From Atkinsonella hypoxylon (lineage: Eukaryota; Ascomycota; Sordariomycetes; Hypocreales; Clavicipitaceae): a stretch of 64,000 nt of DNA. Every line of letters begins with the position of its first letter. Position 1 is the stretch's first letter. Positions 11,937 through 23,159 of the stretch are shown in pieces. The notes under the pieces are model-generated. The model was given only the letters and a program-made list of their open reading frames with translations. It did not search any database and was not told the DNA's origin. Position numbers and translations under genes: made by a program. The stretch lies in contig JFHB01000021.1 of assembly GCA_000729835.1 (NCBI GenBank), positions 186,001 to 250,000 of the forward strand. Reading direction: 5' to 3'.

Positions 11937-14900
11937 TCTGTTGTGTAGCTCTTTTCCGTTGTCGATCCGATTGTGTCGCCGTGAGAAGTCAAGAGTTCGG
12001 CGCAGATCTCAAAATGGGGCAAGTCGGTTGAGGAAGGAGCAATGTGTATTACAAAACTAAAGTAAAAGCAGTTGCAAGAAGAACTATTGCCCAATAACGG
12101 TTGCTTCCTTGTGCCCTTGATGTTATCGATTCTACAGGGCAACAAATACACTTTGCGAGAGGACGATTTGGCGTGTGGCGGAGACGATATAACAAGAGAA
12201 GGGGTGTGCGGATTTAAGTGGCCAAGGGGTAGAAAGCGAGATTAGGGACTCGAAGTTTCCAGATGTCAACTGTCTGATTTCCTGGGGAAGTCTTTATCGT
12301 GGAGTGGCCACTACGTATCTCATACCATGCCATTCAATGACCCATCGCTTTGGGACTGTACGATACCCACTGAGCAAAGATGACTGGCTCGTTTCATCGA
12401 GTTTCTCTTGCTGCCTGCCAATCCGGTGTAATTTGACCATGTTCTCGGGTCCAATTGAAAGGTGACGGCTACGAACAGCCCGCGTCGTGCTCATCGCGGG
12501 TGACGATTGGTGGCCCTGTGACTTGGGTCAGCTGCGCCTATCCTCCACCTTATTTCGTAAACTCATGGCTTGACCCCGGGCTGCCGGTGCTCCGCAAGCC
12601 GGCGTTGCACAAAGCAAGCGCTATGCATCCCGGGTCGGTGGCTACGGTGGCGGCCGTGTGGTGTGTGAGTGCTCTGTTGGGAGCCATGGGTCGAGTCAAT
12701 GACAAGGAACACGGTGCAGAACGCCGGAAAGGCGTGGGTCGGGTGGTCAGATCGGGCAGGTCAAGGTAGAAAACGATAGCGTCCCAGCTTTCCCCAGCGT
12801 AGTCCCGTAATTTGCATGCTTAGTGTCAGCCCTGTCCCGTGTTAGAACCACTCTTGGCGATGTTGGGGAATCTAGGAATCTGGGAATCTGAGAATCTGAG
12901 AATATGAGAATCTGTCGAGGATAATGCGGGGTTCCGTGAGATAGCATGGGCGTTGCAGTGCGGATTCGGTTTCGTGCCCCTGATTGACCAATAATCGAGT
13001 TTGTTTAGTTTCCATTGGTCACCTCGGGAAGATTGCCGTGCCGTGAGATGCAGATGTTGCATTCTGGCACATGAGGAAAAGAAGAAACTTTGAGAAGAGA
13101 GGCAAAAGGTGTCGATGTTCCGCCCTTGTTTGCTTTCTACTGCCTCAGCCCGGGTCAATTCTTTCATTTGGGGTTAGCGTGCGCTTTATCGAGGACCCCT
13201 GCTCAGACCCGAGCTCAACACATTGTCAATCGTAGAAAGAGGCCAGCCCGTTCCTGCCTCCGACCTCGCTTTCCCATTGCGAGAGTGGGGCTACATGTAT
13301 GGCATCGTGATGCTTGATGAGATTGTACTGGCTGGCGCGCCCTCCTGGGCCGAATATCACAAACTCGAACTTCAACCGCTTCAATGACTGACATCGCGAC
13401 GCACTGGACCCTCACAGACCTTGCGGAACAGACTCCGTGTCTGAATAGGCCACGTGAGCCTTTGCAATGATAAGGCATGCAGAGCGAAAACGTCTAGCCT
13501 TTCCCGGACATGACCTTGGACATGCCCCATCAATTGTGTGACGGCAAAAGTGCGTACAGAAGAGCTGTTTCTCTTGGCTTCTCCCGCGAGCTGCCAAACC
13601 TGGGAACAAAGGCCTAGTCTCGTATGCGCACGGCAGAGAACAGGTTAGCGACGACTTGCTGTGTCCACTCGCTGAGCTCATCGTCCCACCGCTGAGCAAT
13701 CGCTGAGCGTCATGGATTGCAGCTTGCATAGACACAACCGCATTCTACCGGCAATGACTCTCGGGCCGATCCTCTTATGCCTGAAAGCCGATATGCATAT
13801 GGTCAATGGAAGCATGATGTCCAACTAAAAGATATCTGTGTGATAAGAACCCCTTGCCCCAAATTCTGTCTGCGACCCTCACCGTACGTTTCGGGCAAGT
13901 TCTATATCAAGCTTTTGAGTCAATGCGACATCGAGGCCAAGGGCCAAGAATGACTCGAACTAGTGGAAGAAACATTCGATTCCGCAACGACGATAGAAGT
14001 ACTGCGAGAAAATACATGAGTGCCTCGAGTGAGATTTTGTAAGGACATTCCAATATAAGAGAGAGTTGCTGAACAAGTGACGCAGCAAGAGACTGGTTTA
14101 AGATCAAGCATACCCTTTTCCCCCAAAACGATGCCTTGATCACTAAAGCTGGCGAAGTACTGTGCAGAAGAAAATAGAATGGGCAGACCGACACAAAAAG
14201 CTAGCATGATCGGGATTTAATATCCCACATTTTGTGTGAGGACAAGCTTGAAGATGGCAGGTTCATCAACGTTCATCCTCCAAAGTTTCAGTTTTTCTTA
14301 GCCAGCTCACAACCTTTGACAATGGATGCTGCGTCTATTCGAGGAACGGCCTCGAAACGAACCGATGCTGCAGTGATGGAGTCCACGTTTCTGTAATGCT
14401 TATCGGTCGCTTACGCTTGCTTGAGAGGCAGACTCAATGAGCAAGCTAGCTTCCTCGGAAGGATTTCTGCAACGTATTTGATGCATACTGATGTATGCTG
14501 ATAGAGGTTATCTTCGCCGAAAGAACGAAAACAAGTTTTTGGTTCATTTCTCCGTGCTCAAAACGTGAGTTATTACATTTAACGAGTAGGCTGCTGGGCC
14601 TATTATACTGAAAGTCCACAGGATCGCTTCTTCTCGACCAATGGTCCTCGAGAGTCCTGCCCCTTGACGTTCTACTACTCGGCATGGAAGACGCTATCTT
14701 CTATGCGTAATTCTTATGCACCAGTTCCAGTAGCGAATGGTATACTCACCAAGGTTTCAGAAGCCTCGAGGGTCTTGTTGAGCTCTGCATGATGTATGAT
14801 CGCACGTATCATGAGTACAGCATGCTACTCAATCCATGTAACGACAAGACCTGGTGGAATATGTGCGGGAAAAACTGGCGCGGACACGAGAGAAGAAAAC

Positions 14901-16786
14901 ACGACAAATTCAGCCATGCGACTGACTGCATCTGGCAGTTTACAATGGTATTGGCCTTTGTGCCGCTATTGCAGACTTTGACGCCTCGGTTTTTCTTCCA
15001 AGGCTCTCAACTTGCATACCATAGGCTAAAGGCATCCGAAAAACAGGCAAATCCCATTATGACACTGCTGGCTGTAGCAGCAGGCCGCAGTCTTGCATTT
15101 CGCCTTTCATGAGACAGATGATTGGGCTTTTTATATACCGAGGTCCGGGACACGGAGATGCCTTGCCTCACGTCATACACAGCTCGCATACACACCGTGG
15201 GTAGATACTAAAGATAGCATCGGGAGTATCGTTCCAGTTAAGGTGCTGGTCTTTTTGCCGCTGGAGCTGAAATGTAAATCTCCCAGGCTTGCACGCCATC
15301 ACAGACCGAGCTGTTCGCTTTGTGGTTGTTTCGACTGCCAGCTGAGTTGGCTGAGCCACACTGTACGAAAATGGCTGCTTCCTCATCCTCCGGGGCACGT
15401 GGTTGGCTGCGGCACACCTGAGCAAGACGGTGCGAGTGAAGAAAGATGCACAGTAGTGTCAGCCCACTGGCGCAGCGTCATGGCGAGCCGCGAGAGATGG
15501 GCAGATGACGCGCAAATGACGAGGTCACGCGAAGAGTGGCCTAGACAACATCTAGTCATTCTTCTACACGCCCTTCATCTCTCCACAATCGCTGTTGTGC
15601 ATGGGAACGCTGTCAAGCTTGAAGGACGCTACGGGTATCTCGCGTCGTCCCTGCGTTGCCCTTGCATCTGCCGCGTCAAATTAGCCGTCGCAACCGATGG
15701 ACGAACTGTCCACCATGATGCCTACCTCTACGCATCTGGAACGGTTGCTGCTTTGTTGACGCTATGTGTCGCTTTACTTTTTTTTTTTTTTTTTCCTCCA
15801 GTGTTTGTTCCCGACTCAAGCAAGCACTGGCAGCAGCAAGATGAAAGGAAGCAGCAAGTGTTGCACATTGCCTGATACTCACAAAGGCAAATGAATCCAC
15901 TTTGAGGCATGGATGACTTTCAGCCTCGTGCCCGCCACTTGACCGCGCCTTTTCCTCCTTCTGCAGGCTTTCCCAGCCTTGTTAGTGAGAGAAGAAGACA
16001 GAATAATGGCTGAGGGATGTAAGAATTGGGGGCTGGCGGGCATATTCCTTGCAGTTTCTTCTGCATCGCCTGCCTGCATTGCATGTGTGCGGGATGAACC
16101 CATCATCTTGCCCACCACGATCAGTTGTCGTTGAAGGGCGCCAACCTCATCCACAGTGCAACACCATCAGGAATTTGCTCGTCTGTCAGATCTAGGACCA
16201 TCTGCTAAGACCGCGTGCCATGTTTTGCCTGCTCTTCCTTATCCTCGCGGTCGAATCAAAGACATATACAAGCCATGCTGGGGTGGGCTCTAGGTTGCCT
16301 CTTTGTAAGACAACCCATGCCTTGCACACTGGAGTTTGAGCCCCTTTGTCGTGACCTTATAAGTCACTCATGGATTATACATGATTCTCTTGATTCATCC
16401 ATCACCTGCAATGTACAAATGCTTCTCTCTTCTGTACGTCGCTTCATCCTCACCTGCCTGTTTATCCAAGACATTAGACTCTAGCCTCTTGGCTTCTAAA
16501 TCAGGTCTTGTCTCAAGAATTGTCGTCGTTATTCTCTTGGAGCCCAGAATACATTTAAGTCAAGCCTACCCAGCCTCTCGGGCTTCTTTCTGAGTCTCTC
16601 ATCCTTCTGAGAGGTAATTTTTACCGTCCTTCTTTTGTCTCGTTGCAACATTCACAGGCCTTGCAAAGCGTCCCGTCATTGAAATAGCAAGGCGGGACAG
16701 CACTCTACCGCGGCAATCAGCTCACCATCGCCAAGGTGGGTGCACAACAGAGCACGCCGGCGCCGAAGGTCAAGACCGGTACTCAC
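11937..16786. other. Gene-poor region of about 4.8 kb
   Basis: I see no gene I can defend. The first few hundred bases are the promoter side of the GNAT gene. Around 12860-12915 there is a degenerate GAATCTG(A/G) tandem array. CACGTG occurs at about 13452. A 260-codon open frame at 15093-15875 lacks an ATG start, family resemblance and protein-like composition. A poly-T run lies at about 15777-15794. Small exons of a poorly conserved gene could be missed here. Confidence 0.4.
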
Positions 16787-17464
16787 ATGTCTAGACGGGT
16801 CTACATCGAAACATCGACGGCTGGTAAGAACCAGTTTGTATCCATCAAACGCTCCCGCTCTCGCCGCCATCATGACCAGAATGATGCTTGCTTCGACATC
16901 CGAGACTATTACAAGGTCCGTGTCGATGAATGGAACCGTATCAAAGAGCGGGAGCGTTGCCTCCAAGACGCAAACAGTCGTCTCGTAGCAGAAGTCAGCA
17001 CTCTGAAGGCAAGCCTTGCGGCTGCAGAGGGGGAAGCTCATAATTTCTGTCATGTCGTCGTACCGCAGCTACAGAAGCAAATCAACATTCTCACCGCCGA
17101 CAACGAGGCGCTCCGAATATCTCTGGACAAAGCCTGCAACAACCAAGGCAGACACTGTCGAGAAGAAGACAGGCTGAAGCAGACCATTGAGGGGCTCGAA
17201 AAGAAAACGAACGATGTCAAAGACGAGAACTGTGGCCTCAAAGATAAGATCAAGCACCTCCAACGGCAAGTGGACCAATCTTGCGGTCGACGATGCACGG
17301 GACTTCTTCGCGACATTGATTACTGGCGCGAGCAGTATCGGTACTGGAAGGGCAAGCACGAGAAGCTCAAACAGGAGCATGATGATGTTTGTGTCACCCT
17401 GGACATCAGAACGGAAAAGATGGAGGCATATGAAGAGATTTTGAAACGACGACGGATCATCTGA
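16787..17464 (+). CDS. Hypothetical coiled-coil protein
   Basis: Continuous frame of 225 codons from the first in-frame ATG (16787). The frame stays open upstream to 16688 without an ATG, so a 5' exon may be missing, and the sequence at 16733-16740 could itself be a splice donor. From about residue 35 to the end the protein is highly charged and heptad-like, with an ERERCLQDANSRLVAEVSTL segment, KQTIEGLEKKTNDVKDEN and a final RTEKMEAYEEIL. This predicts a long coiled coil. Cysteines recur within it, which is unusual for a coiled coil. The N-terminus is basic (KRSRSRRHH). I do not recognise the family. A structural or lineage-specific protein is likely. Confidence 0.6.
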   Translation: MSRRVYIETSTAGKNQFVSIKRSRSRRHHDQNDACFDIRDYYKVRVDEWNRIKERERCLQDANSRLVAEVSTLKASLAAAEGEAHNFCHVVVPQLQKQINILTADNEALRISLDKACNNQGRHCREEDRLKQTIEGLEKKTNDVKDENCGLKDKIKHLQRQVDQSCGRRCTGLLRDIDYWREQYRYWKGKHEKLKQEHDDVCVTLDIRTEKMEAYEEILKRRRII

Positions 17465-19224
17465 CGGTGGCATTGCCTTTACAAATCTCTTTCCATTGCA
17501 GTGAGATTTCATCCACCTCGATTATTTCTCGGGAACTAATATGGCTGTCAGTTCGTGATGGGCTAAGTGATTCGGTGTGTCATTACTGGTGCTGTGCAGA
17601 CAAGGATGTTTCTGGACACGTGTAGTTGCCTTTTTCCTGTTGTTTTTTTTTTTTTTTTTCTCGCATCTTCATTTTATGTGCTGGGGTTTCAAGTGGGGAC
17701 CAGAGTTATATATCGCATCGCCTCTTTAATTCTTACGCTCAGATAGCTCCACCAAATGCAACGTCATTGGGAGTCTTTTTCGTCCATTACTACTGTTGGT
17801 GTTGGCTTTTTTTCCCCAGTCTTGTGACGCAGTAGATGCTCAGGTGCTATTGATGGTGGACGGAGCGTGTATAGGAAACCATGCGGGCCGTGCATGCTCC
17901 GTGTATGTAACAGAGGCCTTCTTTCATACCAACACACGTGGACAAAGGCCGGTCCTGCGACAGGTATCTGACGTCTTACGGCCCCTTCAGCATCTTTAAT
18001 CTGGAAGGCATTCCTCACAGGCCTGCGGCAGTCGGGGATGAGCAAGGGCTTTTCAGGGGGCCTTGTCTGCTTGTTGGCATGACTTGGTAAATGCGAACAA
18101 GTCCGAGTATAAATAGAAAAAAAAAAATCAACCAAGTAATACATGGCAGTGCCGTGACTAACGCCTTGGGGGCCGCTGCACGCGGATGCTGGCCGGTGAA
18201 GGTTTGGCGAAGAAAGGGCAGTCTCAAGCTTTCTTTTGATCTTCTCCGATGTGGGAAAACCAAGGACGACCAACAAGCAGGGAAGGCGCGCGCGCCCGTC
18301 AGATTGGCAAAAAGGAGTGGGTGGGTATCCATCCAAGTGGGGAAAGGCAGGAGAATAAGCCACGTTCTGTAAACACCACGCGCGATTGTTCTTCGCTTTT
18401 GCTTTGTGTGTGATGATTTCGGCATGTAGGAGAGAGAGGGAGCCAGAATGAGCAAGCCGGTTTTTTTTTTTTTTTTTCCTTCCAACCTAGCGAAGCGCCT
18501 CGTCCGCCTATCGATCAGCTGGACGCCTTCCAAGTAAGATTGATGACGAAGCCCCGACAGGCGCAGCCTCGGCCTCAGCCCTACAGTGGGGGCTTCGGCC
18601 GGCCGAGGTAGTCTATTTCCAACCCTATTATTAATGTAGTAGGGATTCTTCCTGGAGCGAAGAGTCAGCGAAGTACGTCGTGATCAGGACAATAGCTCGT
18701 ATTTTACAAGAGTACTCAATATTTGATTACTAAGAAAGATGTTTCCGATAACCAGCGTGGCTTGATATGGGTTATCCTTGTCGGATCGCGCTCGAGCCAG
18801 CTTGACACCAGATAGATACCTTGACCTAGGCTGACATTACGGAATAGTACTTCTACCATTAGTTTACGTGGATTAACGACAGCGGAATAGGTTCCCTACC
18901 CTACCTAGGCACCTACCTAGGTAGACAATAAAGCGGGCCGGTACGCGAATGCACGAGCCCCGCATGAACCAAGGTCGTTCGTTTCAAGCAAAATGAACAA
19001 CAATCTGCACTACGTGGTCTTTGTTCACGCTTCCGTGGTCTTTCCCATGGTGCAATGCGGACGTGGAGGTACAAAAACAATGCCTCTTTTAACCCCGACT
19101 CTTTCCTTGCCTGGCGCAGAAACCGGGTACCTAGTTAGTTAGTCAATGGTCGCTAGGCAGCAAGGAGCAGCCTATTCGTCCATGGAGCCCCCGACAGGGG
19201 TTGAGTGAGTCACTGCTGCAGAAA

Positions 19225-19257
19225 GGGACCTGAGGGACCTGAGGGACCTGAGGGACC
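19225..19257 (+). repeat. 9-bp tandem repeat GGGACCTGA (x3.7)
   Basis: Three perfect copies and a partial fourth, immediately before an A-rich tract. Confidence 0.95.
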
Positions 19258-19289
19258 ATGCATTATGTCACGGAGGCAGGCGCGGGAGC

Positions 19290-19410
19290 AGAACAAAAAA
19301 AAAAAAATTTTAACAATAAATATCAATATCAATGAAATGAAAATGAAATGAAAATGAAATAAAAAAATTAAAAAAAAAAGAAATGAAAATGAAAAAAAAT
19401 TAAAAAATCA
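19290..19410 (+). repeat. A-rich low-complexity tract with ATGAAA units
   Basis: About 120 bp composed almost only of A with interspersed TG/TT, repeating ATGAAATGAAA-like units. No coding capacity. Confidence 0.9.
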
Positions 19411-19906
19411 GCAGGGCCGTTGCTGGCGAAACCCACGTCTTGGGCCAGCGCTGTTTGCCGATGCAAAAGTGTAAGTGTATCTTACTTCTGCTCTTTGGGG
19501 AAAAAAACGCTCGATGGAGAGAACACGGGCCGGGGCTGCAAGGGCTGACGATGGCCAAGGCAACCATGCGCATCGACCATTTCTCCTTGCTGGGTGTGCA
19601 GACGAGTGCGCGACGGCCCGTGAAAAGTGAGCCTAACGCCTGCTTTTTGCCGTTTCCAGGGTAAAAGCAGAGCAGAGCAGGCTGCCTCCCCGTCGCGCGC
19701 TGACGGGCTTCGCATCTCCCTCTGATTCACGCGCCGCTCCCGCTCAAACGGGACGAGCGCGCCTGTACAAACGCCGTGTTGGTCTAGTGCTCACTCACCA
19801 CTCACCACTCACTACTACTCACTCACTACTCACTACTCACTACTCTGTACTCCGTAGTTACTCTGTACTCTGTAGAAGCAGCACCCCTTGCCATGCTGTG
19901 CCCTGC

Positions 19907-19975
19907 CCACCCATCCATCCACCATCCATCCACCATCCATCCACCATCCATCCACCATCCATCCACCCACCCAGC
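19907..19975 (+). repeat. CCATCCATCCA tandem array
   Basis: Repeated CCATCCA/CCACC units, preceded at about 19790-19850 by a degenerate CTCACTACT array. Open frames through it read as repeated Pro-Ser-Ile-His or Trp-Met-Asp and are artefacts of the repeat. Confidence 0.9.
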
Positions 19976-20647
19976 CCACCACTGACGGACTGAATGATGG
20001 CCGCGGCCTGTCTGCCGGCCTGTCTGCCTACAGCTTCGGAAAGATAAATATTTTCTACGTCCTCCCTCATGGAATCTATTTCCTCTTTTTTTTTTTTTTT
20101 TTTCTTTGTTTCTTTCTTGACTCACCTCAGTCTGAAGTTATCTCGCCTGGCTATACTTTGTAGTTTGGACAACTCCTGCTCGTCCGTCACCTTGGGCATC
20201 CAGTCTGTGATAACGTTGAACTCTTGCACCAGGCTAGCCAGCCGTCTCCCCCCCCCCCCCCCCGGGGACCCCTTTTTTATCCCATGCACTCCATATTCCG
20301 CTGTTCATAGCCAGGCAAAACACCCGCCCGCACCGACCGGTCGACTGCCTATTCAGGAGGCAAGGGACTAAGGGAAGGAAAAAAAAAAAAAAAAAGTTGC
20401 GCGCGATTTCTGTGGTTTCCTTTGCCTGACGACAGCCTAATTCTCGCAGCGGCTCAACTGCCGCCGCCAGGCCCGTCCTGTTGGGACTAGGGCTGTGTGA
20501 TTTTCCATTACAATATTTTGTTTTTCTCCATCTTCTTTTTTAAGTGCATCTTCAACAAGAAGCGAGGTTATATACACATACATATACATATACATATATA
20601 TATATATATTTTCTTCGTGCCTGGTCGCGAGCGCACAGAAGCCGAAC

Positions 20648-21708
20648 ATGCCCCCCACACGACGGGCTTCGGCCAACATTGGCCGGAAGAGTCACACTCA
20701 CACGAGCAGTGGACACCTAGGTTTGTCTCCCCAGGAGAAAAAAAAGAAAAAAAAAAAAAAAAAAAAGGCAAAGCAAAACCCCCAATTTCTCATACAACGA
20801 AAACGCTCTCCCGCTAATGCCAACCCGCAGGCTACGACCACGACGTCATCGCCCGCGACACTTACTACAACACCGAGCTCAACAAGATCCAGACGGAGCG
20901 CGACCGCTACCACTTGCGCTTCGAACAAGCCTCCAAGAAGCTCTCCGAGACGCACCAGGCCAACGGCGAGCTCAAGACCCAGCTGCACGCTCTGCACGCC
21001 AAGGTGGCAGACCTGCAGCGCCAGATCCAGGAGCACCAAGAGGCCAATGACGTCCTGACGCGCCAGAACCAAGTCCTCGGGCAGACACACGCCGCCTTGG
21101 AAGCACGATATCATCATGCTCATGCGCGCGCGTCGCCGAGTCGCGCAAACACCCCAGCCCGTCCGGCTCTGGTTCCACACGCAAAGCCGCCCTCATCACC
21201 CACCGTCGTAAAAACCATCACCACCACGGCAGCGCTTCCCGATCGAACAAGGCCCGGCCGCAAGTCAAGCAGCAAGAAGGACAAGGAAAGGGATCATGAT
21301 CGCGACCGCGAACGTCACCGAGACCGAGACCGAGACCGGGAGAGCGACCGCGAACGCAACAGGGGAAAGAAACGAGAGTCCAAAGAATACCTGGCCGAGA
21401 AGGAACGGCTCAAGGGCCGCTTCGACGAGAGAAAGGTGCCTTCCCCAACGCTGTCTCTACCGAGCCCACGTCGACAGTGCTTCCTGGAGCCCTGGGCCGG
21501 AAGCCCAGGACAGCCGCCAACCCTGATGTCGCCACAGACCATCACGCACGGCGAAGCACAAGCAATGACGACTTATCGCAACGTTGCGTATTCGTCCGTG
21601 CCGAGAACGGCTCTACCTCTAAGCCCGGTACCGTGTCAGATCGGCATGGCATCCTCGTACACGGATGAGCCAGCGCACAACTATCTTGCGTTTCCCCTTG
21701 GACGGTGA
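20648..21708 (+). CDS. Hypothetical coiled-coil protein with Asp/Arg alternating region
   Basis: Two exons, 20648-20720 and 20831-21708 (316 aa). The splice G|GC restores a continuous reading and removes a poly-A run (about 20739-20766) inside the intron. Residues 30-105 form a predicted coiled coil (TELNKIQTERDRYHLRF, then KTQLHALHAKVADLQRQIQE). Residues 105-170 are Ser/Pro-rich and disordered. Residues about 172-215 are an R/D/E dipeptide region of the type seen in nuclear RNA-processing proteins. The C-terminal 90 residues are low in charge and not recognised. Function unknown; a nuclear or cytoskeletal linker is possible. The two-exon model is my inference from frame and splice sites. Confidence 0.6.
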
Positions 21709-23159
21709 AAAAAAAAAAACACCGGTGCGCGGACCGCAGGATGGTCTTGTTCAGTATACGTTTCGCGGGGCACATTGCGCTTTTATACGCGCCGCACGAC
21801 TTTGTGCGACTTGTTCGTCACTGAGATGAAGGCTACGTCGCGTTTGGCTCCCTGCTCTTATTACGACGCATGAATAACTACGCGAGCAGCGTGAACTGGT
21901 ATTTACCAATAAAAATAAGATAATAAAATAATAAAAAAGAAAAGAAAAAGAAAAGAAAAAAGAAAAGAAAAAGAAAAGAAAAAGAAAAGAAAAAGAAAAA
22001 AGAAAAAAGAAAGAAAAGAAAAAAGAAAAAGAAAAGAAAAGAAAAGAAAAGAAAAAGAAAAAGAAAAGAAAAGAAAAGTATTATTAGTCTTTGCGTTGAG
22101 GGCAATTGCCGCGCCGATACTTGGATAAAAAGGTTGGCCTTGTCTTTTCTGGGTTTGCGCGGAATTGGGGGAATTCTGACGGACGTCGGCGTGCATAGGT
22201 TGGCCGGCCGAGCGGCAAAACTGGGTGTACCGGCCGACGTAAGATAGGGCTGCGATTCTCGGGCCCGGTATGTAACACGTATGTAACACGTATGTGGACG
22301 CAATTGCCACACCAGCTGTATCTTTGTAAATTTTCTTGCGCGCCCATCCATTTCCCAAAAAAAAAAAAAAAAAAAAAAATCCCCCATCTCCCTCGATTCT
22401 ACATTCGCCCCATCAAGCCATGAAGCTTGGGGCAAGGGCGGAGAGGTTGGCGTGCGAGCGGGAGGCTGTGGCTGTGGGCTTTGTCTTGGCTCTGCTTCTG
22501 GGCCTGGTGCTGAGGTGGGTTGGCCTGTGAGGGCACTGATGGAAAGACGTGACGAGAAAAGAAAGGGCTTGGTGGGATGGGACATTGGCTGCTTGGTGAG
22601 TTGTATCGCAGGCCGGGTGTGGTTGAGTTGGAGTCGACTGCAATAAGACGAGTGAACGACGAGCTGTAGCCTGGAATGATATAAACTGTTATATTCCTTT
22701 TGGGTGTTGGCCCCTAAACCTACCATTGACAAAAATAACGGTTCCATTGGTGTTCATCACAGCAGCTCTCGGTATGGACCTTCAACGTAGAGGCTTGGAT
22801 TGCAGGGCAAATTTTCTTATTCATAGCTGGGACCTATCCAGCTAAGAGCAGCTAGCTTCCAAGTACAGGTATACCAGAACCTCAACCATCACCTTTCGAT
22901 AAAGAACTGCATCTCTTGCCTTTGTTGGAAAAGGCCTCGCTTTCCCACAGAAACCTTGCAATGAATCGACAGCGTTGCTCGTTGTGGCGTGTTTGTCTGG
23001 CACGCCTCGGTTAAGGTGTATGGTCTCCGATGGAGTCATGCGTACAGAAAGCGTGTCCTTACACGATCTGAGTGCCGCTCTCGAATGCGCGGCTGGCGCG
23101 TGGTGAATCAATGAATACACGAGTAACTCTTCTTCCTCACGAAGCGTCAACCCGCCTTT
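21709..23159. other. Intergenic region between coiled-coil gene and UPF3
   Basis: No gene seen. It holds the 146-bp purine tract listed separately and a poly-A run at about 22358-22379. A minus-strand open frame of 289 codons across it is created by the purine tract. The right end is the 3' flank of UPF3. Confidence 0.5.
21933..22078 (+). repeat. 146-bp pure purine tract, (AAAAG)n-like
   Basis: Every base is A or G, mostly as AAAAG and AAAAAG units. A long homopurine-homopyrimidine mirror-like tract of this kind can form triplex DNA. Confidence 0.95.

Larger units (their letters stand above)
17465..20647. other. Repeat-rich intergenic region of about 3.2 kb
   Basis: No convincing gene. Contents: poly-T runs (17643-17659, 18461-18477, about 20085-20103), CACGTG at about 17616 and 17935, a CCTAGGTA-type cluster near 18893-18923, several tandem arrays between 19225 and 19975 listed separately, a poly-C run (20249-20264), poly-A (20379-20395) and a TA/CATA microsatellite (about 20573-20610) just upstream of the next gene. 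Confidence 0.5.

Noticed and set aside
15093..15875. 260-codon plus-strand open frame
   Set aside because: No ATG start, unusual composition, ends in a poly-T-encoded Phe run, and no domain is recognised.
20497..20817. Open frame across the TA/CATA microsatellite before the gene at 20648
   Set aside because: Repetitive Ile-His peptide only; the real exon 1 at 20648 uses another frame with a clean splice site.
21878..22747. 289-codon minus-strand open frame rich in Phe/Leu
   Set aside because: Its C-terminal part is simply the complement of the (AAAAG)n tract; the rest is low complexity with no homology signal.
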